The notes beneath the pieces are model-generated. The model had not been told where the DNA came from. It ran no database searches and saw nothing but the letters and a program-made list of their open reading frames with translations. 64,000 bases of DNA from Streptomyces cucumeris (GTDB lineage Bacteria; Actinomycetota; Actinomycetes; Streptomycetales; Streptomycetaceae), in contig NZ_JANCLX010000024.1 in the NCBI RefSeq assembly GCF_024295805.1, positions 1 to 64,000 on the forward strand. Direction: 5' to 3'. The position numbers and the translations under genes were made by a program. Each line of letters starts with the position of its first letter. Position 1 is the stretch's first letter. Positions 57,774 to 64,000 of the stretch are shown here, piece after piece.

Positions 57774-59432
57774 GTGACCCGCATGGACGGCTCCGGCGGG
57801 ATCACGTACGAGGCCGGCGCGCCGCTCACGCTCGACGCCGCGCTGCGGCTGCCGGTGCTGGCCGCGGGGCTACCGGAGGTGGTGTCCGGCCAGGGGAAGC
57901 TGTCCCGCCCGGTGCGCTGGGTGCACATCACCGAACTGCTCGATCCGGCGTCGTTCCTCAAGGGCGGGGAGCTGGTGCTCACCACCGGTATGCCACTGCC
58001 GGAGGGGGATCCCTCGCGAGTGCGGCGCTATGTGGAGGAGCTGGCGGACATCGGTGCGGCAGGGCTGGTGATAGAGCTGGTCCGGCGCTACCACCGGCCG
58101 CCGAACGAGCTGGTGCGCGCCTGTCTGGACCGGGACTTCCCGCTGGTGGTGCTCTCCCGGAGCGTGAACTTCGTGGAGGTCACCCAGATCGTCCACTCCA
58201 TGATCATCGGCAGTCAGATCGAGAGCCTGCGCAGGGCCCATGACGTCCACGACGCCTTCACCGCGCTGACCCTGCGCGGCGCCGAGCCCGATGAGGTGGT
58301 GGGCATGGCGGCCGAGCTGAGCGGGCATCCGGTGGTGCTGGAGAACCTGGTGCACCAGGCGGTGATCTGCGGCCCCCCGGGGCCGGGCGTCGAGGCGGCG
58401 CTGACCGGCTGGGAGCGGCGTTCCCGCGCCACCCCCTCCCCGGACCGCACCGAGCTGAGCGGTCCGGAGCAGTGGCTGGTGACGGCGGTGGAGTACCGGG
58501 GTGAGCGCTGGGGACGGCTGCTGATGCTCCCGGACACCTCCGGCAACCCGGCCACCGGCCCCGAGCACGCGATGGTCCTGGAGCGCACGGCCACCGCCCT
58601 GACCATCGCCCGGCTGACCCAGCACACCCGCTGGGAGCGGCGGGCGCAGCGCACCCTGCTGCTGGACCTGGTCGAACGGCGCTGCCGGTCCGCCGGGGAG
58701 GCCAGGGCGCGGGCCGAGGCCCTGGGCACACCGGTGCAGGGCCGCCGGTTCATCGTCGTCCTGGTCACGCTCGCCCGGGGGCCGGACGCCCAGGAGCGGG
58801 CGGCCCTGGAGGACCGGCTGACCGCCGAGCTGGCGACGGGCGGGACGTCCGTCCTGGTCGGAGCGGTGCCCGGGGATCACATCGGGGTGCTGCTGGCCTT
58901 CGAGCCGTCCGTCCCCTGGCGACCGCTGGCGGAGCGGCTGAGCCGTGCGGTGCGGCAGTCACGGCCGGACGCGGTGGTCAGCGTGGGCTCGGAGGTGGCG
59001 GATCTGTCCCAGCTGGCGCACTCCTTCCAGCAGGCGGCCCGGGTCGCGGACGCCGCCGTCCCCGGCACCCCCGACAAACCCTTCCACGAGCTGTGCGATA
59101 TCGGGCTGCGGCAGCTGCTGTACGCGCTGCGCGGGGACGTGCGGATACAGGAGTACGTGGAACGGCAGCTGGGACGGCTGGTCCACTACGACGAGCGGCA
59201 CGGCACCGATCTGCTGTCGACCCTGCGCGCCTATCTGGACGCGGCGGGCAACAAGACCGTGGCGGCGAAACGGGCCAACCTGTCCCGCCAGGCGTTCTAC
59301 CAGCGGCTGCGTTCGATCGAACGGCTCCTCGGCTGCGATCTGGAGTCCGGCGGGCAGCGCACCGAACTCCATGTCGCGCTCACCGCCTTCCAGGTGCTGC
59401 GGCTGTCACACGGCACCTCCTCCGCATCCTGA
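57774..59432 (+). CDS. PucR-family transcriptional regulator, probably of GABA use
   Basis: A 552-residue regulator with the PucR layout: N-terminal purine-catabolism-type sensor domain (about 15-130; KLSRPVRWVHITELLDPASF, GELVLTTGMPL), a middle GGDEF-like region, and a C-terminal HTH_30 (LLSTLRAYLDAAGNKTVAAK, ANLSRQAFYQRLRSIERLLG). Members of this family activate catabolic operons in response to their substrate. It is divergent from gabT-gabD with a 182-bp gap containing GATCGTTCTGTC and GACGATCTGTC repeats. The GTG at 57774 has GGAG at nine bases; the ATG at 57783 is an alternative. Its 3' end overlaps the convergent P450 gene by 27 nt. Confidence 0.9.
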   Translation: MTRMDGSGGITYEAGAPLTLDAALRLPVLAAGLPEVVSGQGKLSRPVRWVHITELLDPASFLKGGELVLTTGMPLPEGDPSRVRRYVEELADIGAAGLVIELVRRYHRPPNELVRACLDRDFPLVVLSRSVNFVEVTQIVHSMIIGSQIESLRRAHDVHDAFTALTLRGAEPDEVVGMAAELSGHPVVLENLVHQAVICGPPGPGVEAALTGWERRSRATPSPDRTELSGPEQWLVTAVEYRGERWGRLLMLPDTSGNPATGPEHAMVLERTATALTIARLTQHTRWERRAQRTLLLDLVERRCRSAGEARARAEALGTPVQGRRFIVVLVTLARGPDAQERAALEDRLTAELATGGTSVLVGAVPGDHIGVLLAFEPSVPWRPLAERLSRAVRQSRPDAVVSVGSEVADLSQLAHSFQQAARVADAAVPGTPDKPFHELCDIGLRQLLYALRGDVRIQEYVERQLGRLVHYDERHGTDLLSTLRAYLDAAGNKTVAAKRANLSRQAFYQRLRSIERLLGCDLESGGQRTELHVALTAFQVLRLSHGTSSAS

Positions 59433-60644
59433 GCGTTCCGCCGGCCGTACGCGGTCCGCGTCACCGGGCGGACCCCAGCGGACGGTGAGCCGTTCCGGGG
59501 GCCGTTCGGCGGAGCCCGCGCGCGGCACCACCTCCTGCGATGCCATCGCCAGCCGCAGCCCGGGGAGCCGGGTGGCCAGACAGCGCAGGGCCGTCTCCAG
59601 CTCCACCCGGGCCAGCCGGGCACCGGGGCAGTAGTGCGCGCCGTGACCGAAGCTGAGGTGGCGCGGGGTGCGGCCGGGCAGCAGCCGGTCCGGCTCGGTG
59701 AAGACGGTCTCGTCGCGGTTGGCGGAGGCGAGGGAGACCAGCACCACGTCTCCGGCGGGCACCACCACCCCGCCCACGGTGACATCGGTGGTCGCCCGGC
59801 GGGAGCGCAGCGCGTCACCGAAGGTGCCCAGCCGCAGCAGCTCCTCGATCAGCGCCCGGGGGTCGGCGGGCCAGGGCGTGGGCAGCCCGCCCCGGATGAG
59901 CAGGGTCAGCGCCGCGTTGGCGACCGCGGCGACCATCGTCTCGTACCCGGTGACCAGGAAGGTGGCGGCCAGCGAGACGGCGGTGGCGTCGTCGCCGTCC
60001 CGGGCGAGCGCCGAGACCAGGTCGTCCGAGGGCACCGCGGTACGTGCGGTGACCAGCGCCGCGGTGTACGCCATGAGGTCGCGCTGGGCACGCTCGACGT
60101 CCTCCGGGGCGTGCCCGTCGACCGCGAGCACCGTCTCGGCCCAGTGCGCGAACCGGTCGCGGTCGCCCAGCGGAACGCCCAGCAGCATGCACATCACCCG
60201 CATGGCGAACGGACGGGCGAAGTCGGCCACGAGGTCGGCCTCGGCGCGGGCGGCGAAGCCGTCCACGAGCTCTTCCGCGATCTCGGCGACCGCCGCGCGC
60301 AGCCCGCCGGTCCGGGTACGGGTCAGGGCCGCCGTGGCCCGGATGCGCAGCGCGGTGTGCTCGGGCGGGTCGGTGGTGAACAGCAGACCGGGCGGCAGGG
60401 TCCCGGGCCGGATACGGGGCGCGCCGGGTTCGGTGAGCGCGGCCTTGCTCAACCGGCGGTCGGAGAGCGCGAACCGGGCGTCCCGGTACCGGCTGACCAG
60501 CCAGCCGAGGTCACCGGACGGCATCCGCACCCGGCTGACCGGACACTCCCGGCGCACCCACGCGTAGGCGGCCGGCGGTTCGGCGGGACGGTCGGCCGGG
60601 AACGGCAGCCGGGGCGGCCGGGCGGGGGCGCGGACATCGCTCAC
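59406..60644 (-). CDS. Cytochrome P450
   Basis: A 412-residue soluble bacterial P450. The I-helix has TFLVTGYETMVAA with the acid-alcohol ET pair, the K-helix EELLR (ExxR), and the haem-binding loop SFGHGAHYCPGARLAR with the thiolate Cys near residue 339. Substrate unknown. The GTG at 60644 overlaps the stop of the upstream acyltransferase-fold gene as GTGA, with GGGGGAG just before. It is the last gene of a coupled three-gene operon (PAS-LuxR, LuxI/GNAT-like, P450), so it may tailor a small molecule made by that operon (inference). Confidence 0.95.
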   Translation of the reverse strand: MSDVRAPARPPRLPFPADRPAEPPAAYAWVRRECPVSRVRMPSGDLGWLVSRYRDARFALSDRRLSKAALTEPGAPRIRPGTLPPGLLFTTDPPEHTALRIRATAALTRTRTGGLRAAVAEIAEELVDGFAARAEADLVADFARPFAMRVMCMLLGVPLGDRDRFAHWAETVLAVDGHAPEDVERAQRDLMAYTAALVTARTAVPSDDLVSALARDGDDATAVSLAATFLVTGYETMVAAVANAALTLLIRGGLPTPWPADPRALIEELLRLGTFGDALRSRRATTDVTVGGVVVPAGDVVLVSLASANRDETVFTEPDRLLPGRTPRHLSFGHGAHYCPGARLARVELETALRCLATRLPGLRLAMASQEVVPRAGSAERPPERLTVRWGPPGDADRVRPAERSGCGGGAV

Positions 60645-61426
60645 GGGATCTCCCCCGACGCGTCGAGCCCCGGCTGCCCGGCCGCCACGCCCGCGGTCCC
60701 CGCCCCGGCCGTGCCCAGGGCCTCCCGGAGGGTGATCGCCCATCCGGTCCGCAGCAGCCGCCGCGCGGTCTCGTCGGCCACCGTGTCCAGCCGCCCGGTG
60801 AAGACCGCGACGCCGACGGCGGCCGGGCCCAGAGGTAACGGCGGGGTGACCGCGGTGGCCCCGAAGACGGGCGCGGGAGGTCCGGGGGTGAGTCCGGTGA
60901 ACGCGATCCGCCGCAGCCGGGAGCGCACGCTCCACCACAGACAGGCGGCGTGGGCCAGCGCCGTGGCGATCTCGCTGCCGCGCCGTCGCGGCTCCACGAT
61001 CTGCCGGGCGAACATCAGCAGTTCACCGTCGCCGAGCGTCTCCTCCAGCGAACCGAAGTCCTCGTAGAGCTCGCCCTCCCCGGCCCGGCCGACGGTGACG
61101 CGCAGGGCGCCGACCGCCGTATCGCCTTCCGTGCAGAGCAGATGGACGGCGCGCTCGTCGTCCTCGTCCCAGACCGGGACGCCGAGCCGGTCCAGCGTCC
61201 GCCCGTGGTGGGCCCGGCGCAGATGGAGGACATCGGCCCGGCGCGGGGTGGTGCGGGCGATCCGCACCGTACGGACGACACCGCCGCGGGTGTAGTCGGC
61301 GACCGGCGGGTCGAGTTCGGCGAGGGCGCGGTCCGCCTCGTGGGTCCTGGAGTGGCGGCGCGGCCACAGCCGGTCGGCATCGGACCGGCTGTGGCCGCGT
61401 GTCGCCCGCTCCTCGGGCGGTATCAC
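60641..61426 (-). CDS. GNAT/LuxI-fold acyltransferase-like protein (FeeM or autoinducer-synthase type)
   Basis: A 261-residue protein with the run VWDEDDERAVHLLCTEGDTA, VGALRVTVG and ELLMFARQIVEPRRRGSEIA. These resemble the acyl-CoA/ACP-dependent core of LuxI-like synthases and N-acyl amino acid synthases of the FeeM type: an acidic strand, the G-x-x-R turn, and an E/R pair before the last helices. I do not recognise a close relative. It starts with GTG at 61426 overlapping the LuxR gene stop, and its own stop overlaps the P450 start. Translation coupling to a PAS-LuxR regulator makes a signal or specialised metabolite role attractive, but unproven. An ordinary N-acetyltransferase is the main alternative. 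Confidence 0.6.
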   Translation of the reverse strand: MIPPEERATRGHSRSDADRLWPRRHSRTHEADRALAELDPPVADYTRGGVVRTVRIARTTPRRADVLHLRRAHHGRTLDRLGVPVWDEDDERAVHLLCTEGDTAVGALRVTVGRAGEGELYEDFGSLEETLGDGELLMFARQIVEPRRRGSEIATALAHAACLWWSVRSRLRRIAFTGLTPGPPAPVFGATAVTPPLPLGPAAVGVAVFTGRLDTVADETARRLLRTGWAITLREALGTAGAGTAGVAAGQPGLDASGEIP

Positions 61427-62103
61427 TTGACGAAGTCCTGGACGACCTTCGGGGGCCAGGAGCCCACATTGAGGACGCCCAGCGAGTAGGCGCGGGAGAC
61501 CAGGGCCGCGCGGTTGGGCACGCGCAGCTTACGGAGCAGCCGGGTCACGTGGTACTCGACGCCCTGGCGGCTGAGGTAGAGCCGCGCGGCCAGGGGAATC
61601 GTGGACAGTCCGGCCGCGATCCCCTCCAGGATGCGCGCCTCGATCTCGGTGAGCAGCTTCTTGCGTTCGGTGACCATGTCCACCTCGCCGCCGCCCGCGG
61701 TGGGGCGCATCAGGACGAGTATGGACGCCACATGGGAGCGGCCTTCGCGCACCGCCACCGCCGTGAGCACGCTGGTGAAGGCCGAACCCTCGGGTCCGAC
61801 GAGCACCGTGTGGGCGGCGAAGCGATGACGGGAGCCGTCGACGAGCCCGGTGAACTGGCGTCGCAGGGTCTGCTGGACGCTGGGGTGCACCAGATCGCAG
61901 AAGCTGCGGCCGCAAACCTCGGCCGACGCATCGTCGAACTGGCGGAAGAACTCCCGATTCGCCTGCAGGACCGTCAGGGACGGGTCGAGACATACGACAC
62001 ACACCCCTGGCTGGTCGAACTGGCGCAGGAGATCGGCGTACTCGGCCTGTTCACATCCGAGCTCGTGGGGGGTTGGCCGAGCCGTATCTGCTAGTGCGGA
62101 CAT
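61423..62103 (-). CDS. PAS-LuxR transcriptional regulator (PimM-like architecture)
   Basis: A 226-residue regulator: an N-terminal PAS domain (about 20-125; GVCVVCLDPSLTVLQANREF, VCGRSFCDLVHP) followed by a LuxR-type helix-turn-helix (about 150-212; AGLSTIPLAARLYLSRQGVE, YHVTRLLRKLRVPNRAALVS). This layout matches PimM-type activators of polyene and other metabolite clusters. I chose the ATG at 62103 because the PAS domain begins soon after; it has no clear ribosome site, and the longer frame opens only with a TTG at 62163. It is first of the three-gene coupled operon and is preceded by an AT-rich palindromic region. Confidence 0.88.
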   Translation of the reverse strand: MSALADTARPTPHELGCEQAEYADLLRQFDQPGVCVVCLDPSLTVLQANREFFRQFDDASAEVCGRSFCDLVHPSVQQTLRRQFTGLVDGSRHRFAAHTVLVGPEGSAFTSVLTAVAVREGRSHVASILVLMRPTAGGGEVDMVTERKKLLTEIEARILEGIAAGLSTIPLAARLYLSRQGVEYHVTRLLRKLRVPNRAALVSRAYSLGVLNVGSWPPKVVQDFVK

Positions 62104-62130
62104 TGCCAAGGGACTGCCATCCCTTCCTGA

Positions 62131-62188
62131 ATTCTGAATTTTCCGGGGAAATTGCGCGCGCAATTTTTTTCGAATGTGATTTCAGAAT
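62131..62188. promoter_or_regulatory. AT-rich nested inverted repeats upstream of the PAS-LuxR gene
   Basis: A perfect 18-bp palindrome AAATTGCGCGCGCAATTT (62149-62166) is framed by ATTCTGAA (62131-62138) and its exact inverse TTCAGAAT (62181-62188). The segment is conspicuously AT-rich for this genome. It lies 28-85 bp upstream of the ATG at 62103, so it probably carries the promoter and regulator sites of the operon. A CTAGGGA half-site like that bound by PimM-type regulators follows at 62194-62200. Confidence 0.6.
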
Positions 62189-62265
62189 GGAGACTAGGGA
62201 GGAGTGGCTGATCCAGTCAACGTCAACTGCGGTCCCGCCGCCCAATCCCGTGGTCGGCGGGGGGT

Positions 62266-62286
62266 GGGGGTTCGGTCCGCACCCCC
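62266..62286 (-). terminator. Hairpin terminator after the LAL regulator gene
   Basis: GGGGGT-N9-ACCCCC, a 6-bp stem with a 9-nt loop, 62 nt beyond the stop of the leftward LAL gene (62349). Confidence 0.5.
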
Positions 62287-62348
62287 GGGTTTCGGTGGTT
62301 CGGTTCGGTGGTTCATCCGGTGCGCCGATCGTCGCTGAATTACCGCCG

Positions 62349-64000
62349 TTAACCGCGGTTTTGCGGTTGAAGGCGGGGCAGCAGACGGATGAGTTCGCGG
62401 CGTCCGGAGACCTCCAGCTTGCGGTAGGCATGGGTCAGGTGCTTCTCCACGGCACGTGTGGTCACGCCGAGTTCACCGGCGATCTCCTGGTTGGTGAGCC
62501 CGCGGCCGACCAGCCCGGTCACCGTGCGTTCGGTGCGGGTGAGGCTCGCCTCCGGCCGTACGGTGGGCGCGGTCCGGCCGTTGCGGGTGCCGGCCCGTTC
62601 GGCCAGCCAGGGCGCACCGCAGGCGGCGGCGAGGGGGACCGCCTCCTGGAGTACGGCCTCCGCCTCGCTGCCGCCGCGCAGCCGTCTGCCCAGGGTCAGC
62701 AGGGCACGGGCGAGTTCGAGCTCGTTGGCGGAGGCGCGCAGGACGTCGACGGACTCGCGCAGCAGATTCACCCCCCGGTCACCGCCGTGCAGCCGCCCCT
62801 TGAGCCGCAGGGCGCGGCCGATGGCGACCGGCGCGCCCCATTCCACCGCCCGCAGATGTTCCTCCTCGGCGAGGGCGAACGCCGCGCGGGCGTCGCCGAC
62901 GCGCACCTGGAGGGCGGCCGCGCCGGGCCGCCACGGGAAGAGCACGGGGTTGCGCCAGCCCGACGCCTCGAGCTGCCGTCCGCATGCGAGCAGGGTCTCC
63001 AGCGCCGCGCTCCACCGCCCGTGCCCGGTGTCCTGCGCGGCCTTGAGGAGCTGGAGGGCGGTGGTCAGCGCCAGGCTGGCGGACCGGCGGCGTCCGAGCC
63101 GGTCGAGGATCCGCTCGGTCAGCGCGGGGTCGCGCAGCTCCAGGGCGACCCCGGTGAGGGCCACGGTGGAGATGACACCGATCTCCTGCCAGTGCGCTTC
63201 GGCCAGCCGTGCGGCGCGCTCGGCGTGGTCCAGTGCCTTGGCGGGGCGGCCGCGGGCGGTGAGGACCATCGCCTGCTCCAGGTGGACGAAGGCGTCCACG
63301 ACGGTGGTGTCCTGCCGCGCGGTGTGGCGTTCGGCCGACAGCCAGGAACTGATGTCGCGCACCGAGTCGGAGGCGACCAGGGCGATGACCACCAGGGGCA
63401 GCGCCGAGTGCACCCGGGCCGAGGTGGCCGGTTCGCGCTCCAGGATGCGGTGGGCGATCCCGGTGATCCGGCCCACCGGCAGCCGGGCGGTGAGCGTCGC
63501 CGCGGTGAGCAGCACCGCGGTCAGCTCGCGTTCGGCGGTGGAGCCGAGCGCAGGCTCCTCCCCCATCCCGTTCAGCCGGGCCACGGCGGCGGCCAGTTCG
63601 GCGGGGTCCTCGTGTCCGGAGTGCCTCAGCCGGGCCTCCAGCCGCAGGGACAGATCCCGTGCGGTGCCCGCCAGGTCGGCGGCCGGGCCCAGATCCTCGG
63701 CCACCTGGTGCAGCAGGTCGAGGACGGAGGGCGGTGTGAGCCCCACGATGGTCGGGGAGATCCGCAGGGCGGCGGCGGCCCGGTGCCGCGCCGAGGGCAG
63801 CAGGGGTATCGCCTGGGAGATATGGCGTTCACAGGCGGCCGGGTCGAAACCGCGCTCCGCGGTGGCCAGATCGATCAGCAGCCGGGCCCGTCCCTCTCCG
63901 GACAGCGCACCGTCCAGCAGGGCACGCCGCAGATAGCGGGCGGCGGTGTCGGGCGCGCCCCGGCGCAGCGCGGTGTCCGCGGCGGCCCGCAGCACCTCCA
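62349..64000 (-). CDS. Large LuxR-family (LAL-type) regulator, C-terminal part, 5' truncated
   Basis: The last 550 or so residues of a big regulator; the frame runs off the right edge, so the N-terminal part (an AAA-type ATPase domain in most LAL proteins) is not visible. The middle is an all-helical TPR-like sensor region rich in Ala, Leu and Arg. The C-terminal LuxR helix-turn-helix reads LTRTERTVTGLVGRGLTNQE and IAGELGVTTRAVEKHLTHAY. It ends with TAA at 62349. It has the same direction as the PAS-LuxR operon but is separated from it by 245 bp with a hairpin and AT-rich region. Such regulators often sit at specialised-metabolite clusters; what it controls lies outside the window. Confidence 0.9.
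   Translation of the reverse strand, partial: EVLRAAADTALRRGAPDTAARYLRRALLDGALSGEGRARLLIDLATAERGFDPAACERHISQAIPLLPSARHRAAAALRISPTIVGLTPPSVLDLLHQVAEDLGPAADLAGTARDLSLRLEARLRHSGHEDPAELAAAVARLNGMGEEPALGSTAERELTAVLLTAATLTARLPVGRITGIAHRILEREPATSARVHSALPLVVIALVASDSVRDISSWLSAERHTARQDTTVVDAFVHLEQAMVLTARGRPAKALDHAERAARLAEAHWQEIGVISTVALTGVALELRDPALTERILDRLGRRRSASLALTTALQLLKAAQDTGHGRWSAALETLLACGRQLEASGWRNPVLFPWRPGAAALQVRVGDARAAFALAEEEHLRAVEWGAPVAIGRALRLKGRLHGGDRGVNLLRESVDVLRASANELELARALLTLGRRLRGGSEAEAVLQEAVPLAAACGAPWLAERAGTRNGRTAPTVRPEASLTRTERTVTGLVGRGLTNQEIAGELGVTTRAVEKHLTHAYRKLEVSGRRELIRLLPRLQPQNRG

Noticed and set aside
62194..62200. A full PimM-type operator upstream of the PAS-LuxR gene
   Set aside because: Only the CTAGGGA half is present; the second half of the consensus is missing.

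Overview
The window is high-GC (about 70% by eye) actinobacterial chromosome, almost certainly Streptomyces. The evidence is strong third-position G/C bias, GTG starts with GGAGG-type ribosome sites, many 1-4 nt gene overlaps, a family 2B (EshA-like) encapsulin pair, an ergothioneine operon, Tat-secreted hydrolases and many LuxR/MerR/LacI/PucR regulators. Both ends cut genes: an encapsulin shell gene at the left edge and a large LuxR-family (LAL) regulator at the right edge. I saw no rRNA, tRNA, CRISPR array or intact insertion sequence.

Layout. 1-2.1 kb: two tandem encapsulin shell genes sharing a nearly identical 242-bp tract. 2.1-5.9 kb: a small membrane protein, then an operon of two acyl-CoA dehydrogenases and a quinone-oxidoreductase-type enzyme behind a TetR-like operator. 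6.1-10.5 kb: egtABCD for ergothioneine. 10.57-10.85 kb: two abutting palindromic, MITE-like elements. 10.8-21.6 kb: a LacI regulator divergent from a sugar ABC importer, a GH5-type beta-mannosidase candidate, a secreted GH85 endo-beta-N-acetylglucosaminidase and a GH38 alpha-mannosidase. Together these look like an N-glycan harvesting locus. 21.6-23 kb: a resuscitation-promoting-factor-like cell-wall hydrolase preceded by a perfect Crp-type site. 23-28.2 kb: two short-chain dehydrogenases divergent from echA20-ipdA-ipdB-ipdC, the same arrangement as the steroid C/D-ring (HIP) catabolic genes Rv3548c-Rv3553 of M. tuberculosis, around a KstR2-like operator. 28.3-32.9 kb: a lone gltD, a metallo-beta-lactamase-fold protein, a small conserved protein, and a MerR regulator divergent from an Old Yellow Enzyme relative.

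33-41.9 kb holds the least described part: a four-gene block of a dual AAA+ ATPase, a VWA/metallopeptidase-like protein and two large paralogous proteins of unknown function (858 and 849 aa). Each large protein shows an internal two-fold repeat of about 430 residues. This is the best candidate for an undescribed system.

41.9-48.1 kb: lpdA divergent from an S4 RNA-binding protein, then a glycerol-kinase-like, BFD-containing dehydrogenase and FAD oxidoreductase operon with three CGATCG palindromes at exact 14-bp steps in its leader. 48.5-54.7 kb: an unknown protein, an APC permease, a FAD monooxygenase, a membrane-anchored peptidoglycan-binding protein and a TerD-CAP-CAP fusion. 54.8-59.4 kb: gabT-gabD divergent from a PucR activator (GABA use). 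59.4-64 kb: a translationally coupled PAS-LuxR / LuxI-like acyltransferase-fold / P450 operon behind an AT-rich palindromic leader, then the truncated LAL regulator.

All functions are read from the sequence and remembered family features; no searches were run.
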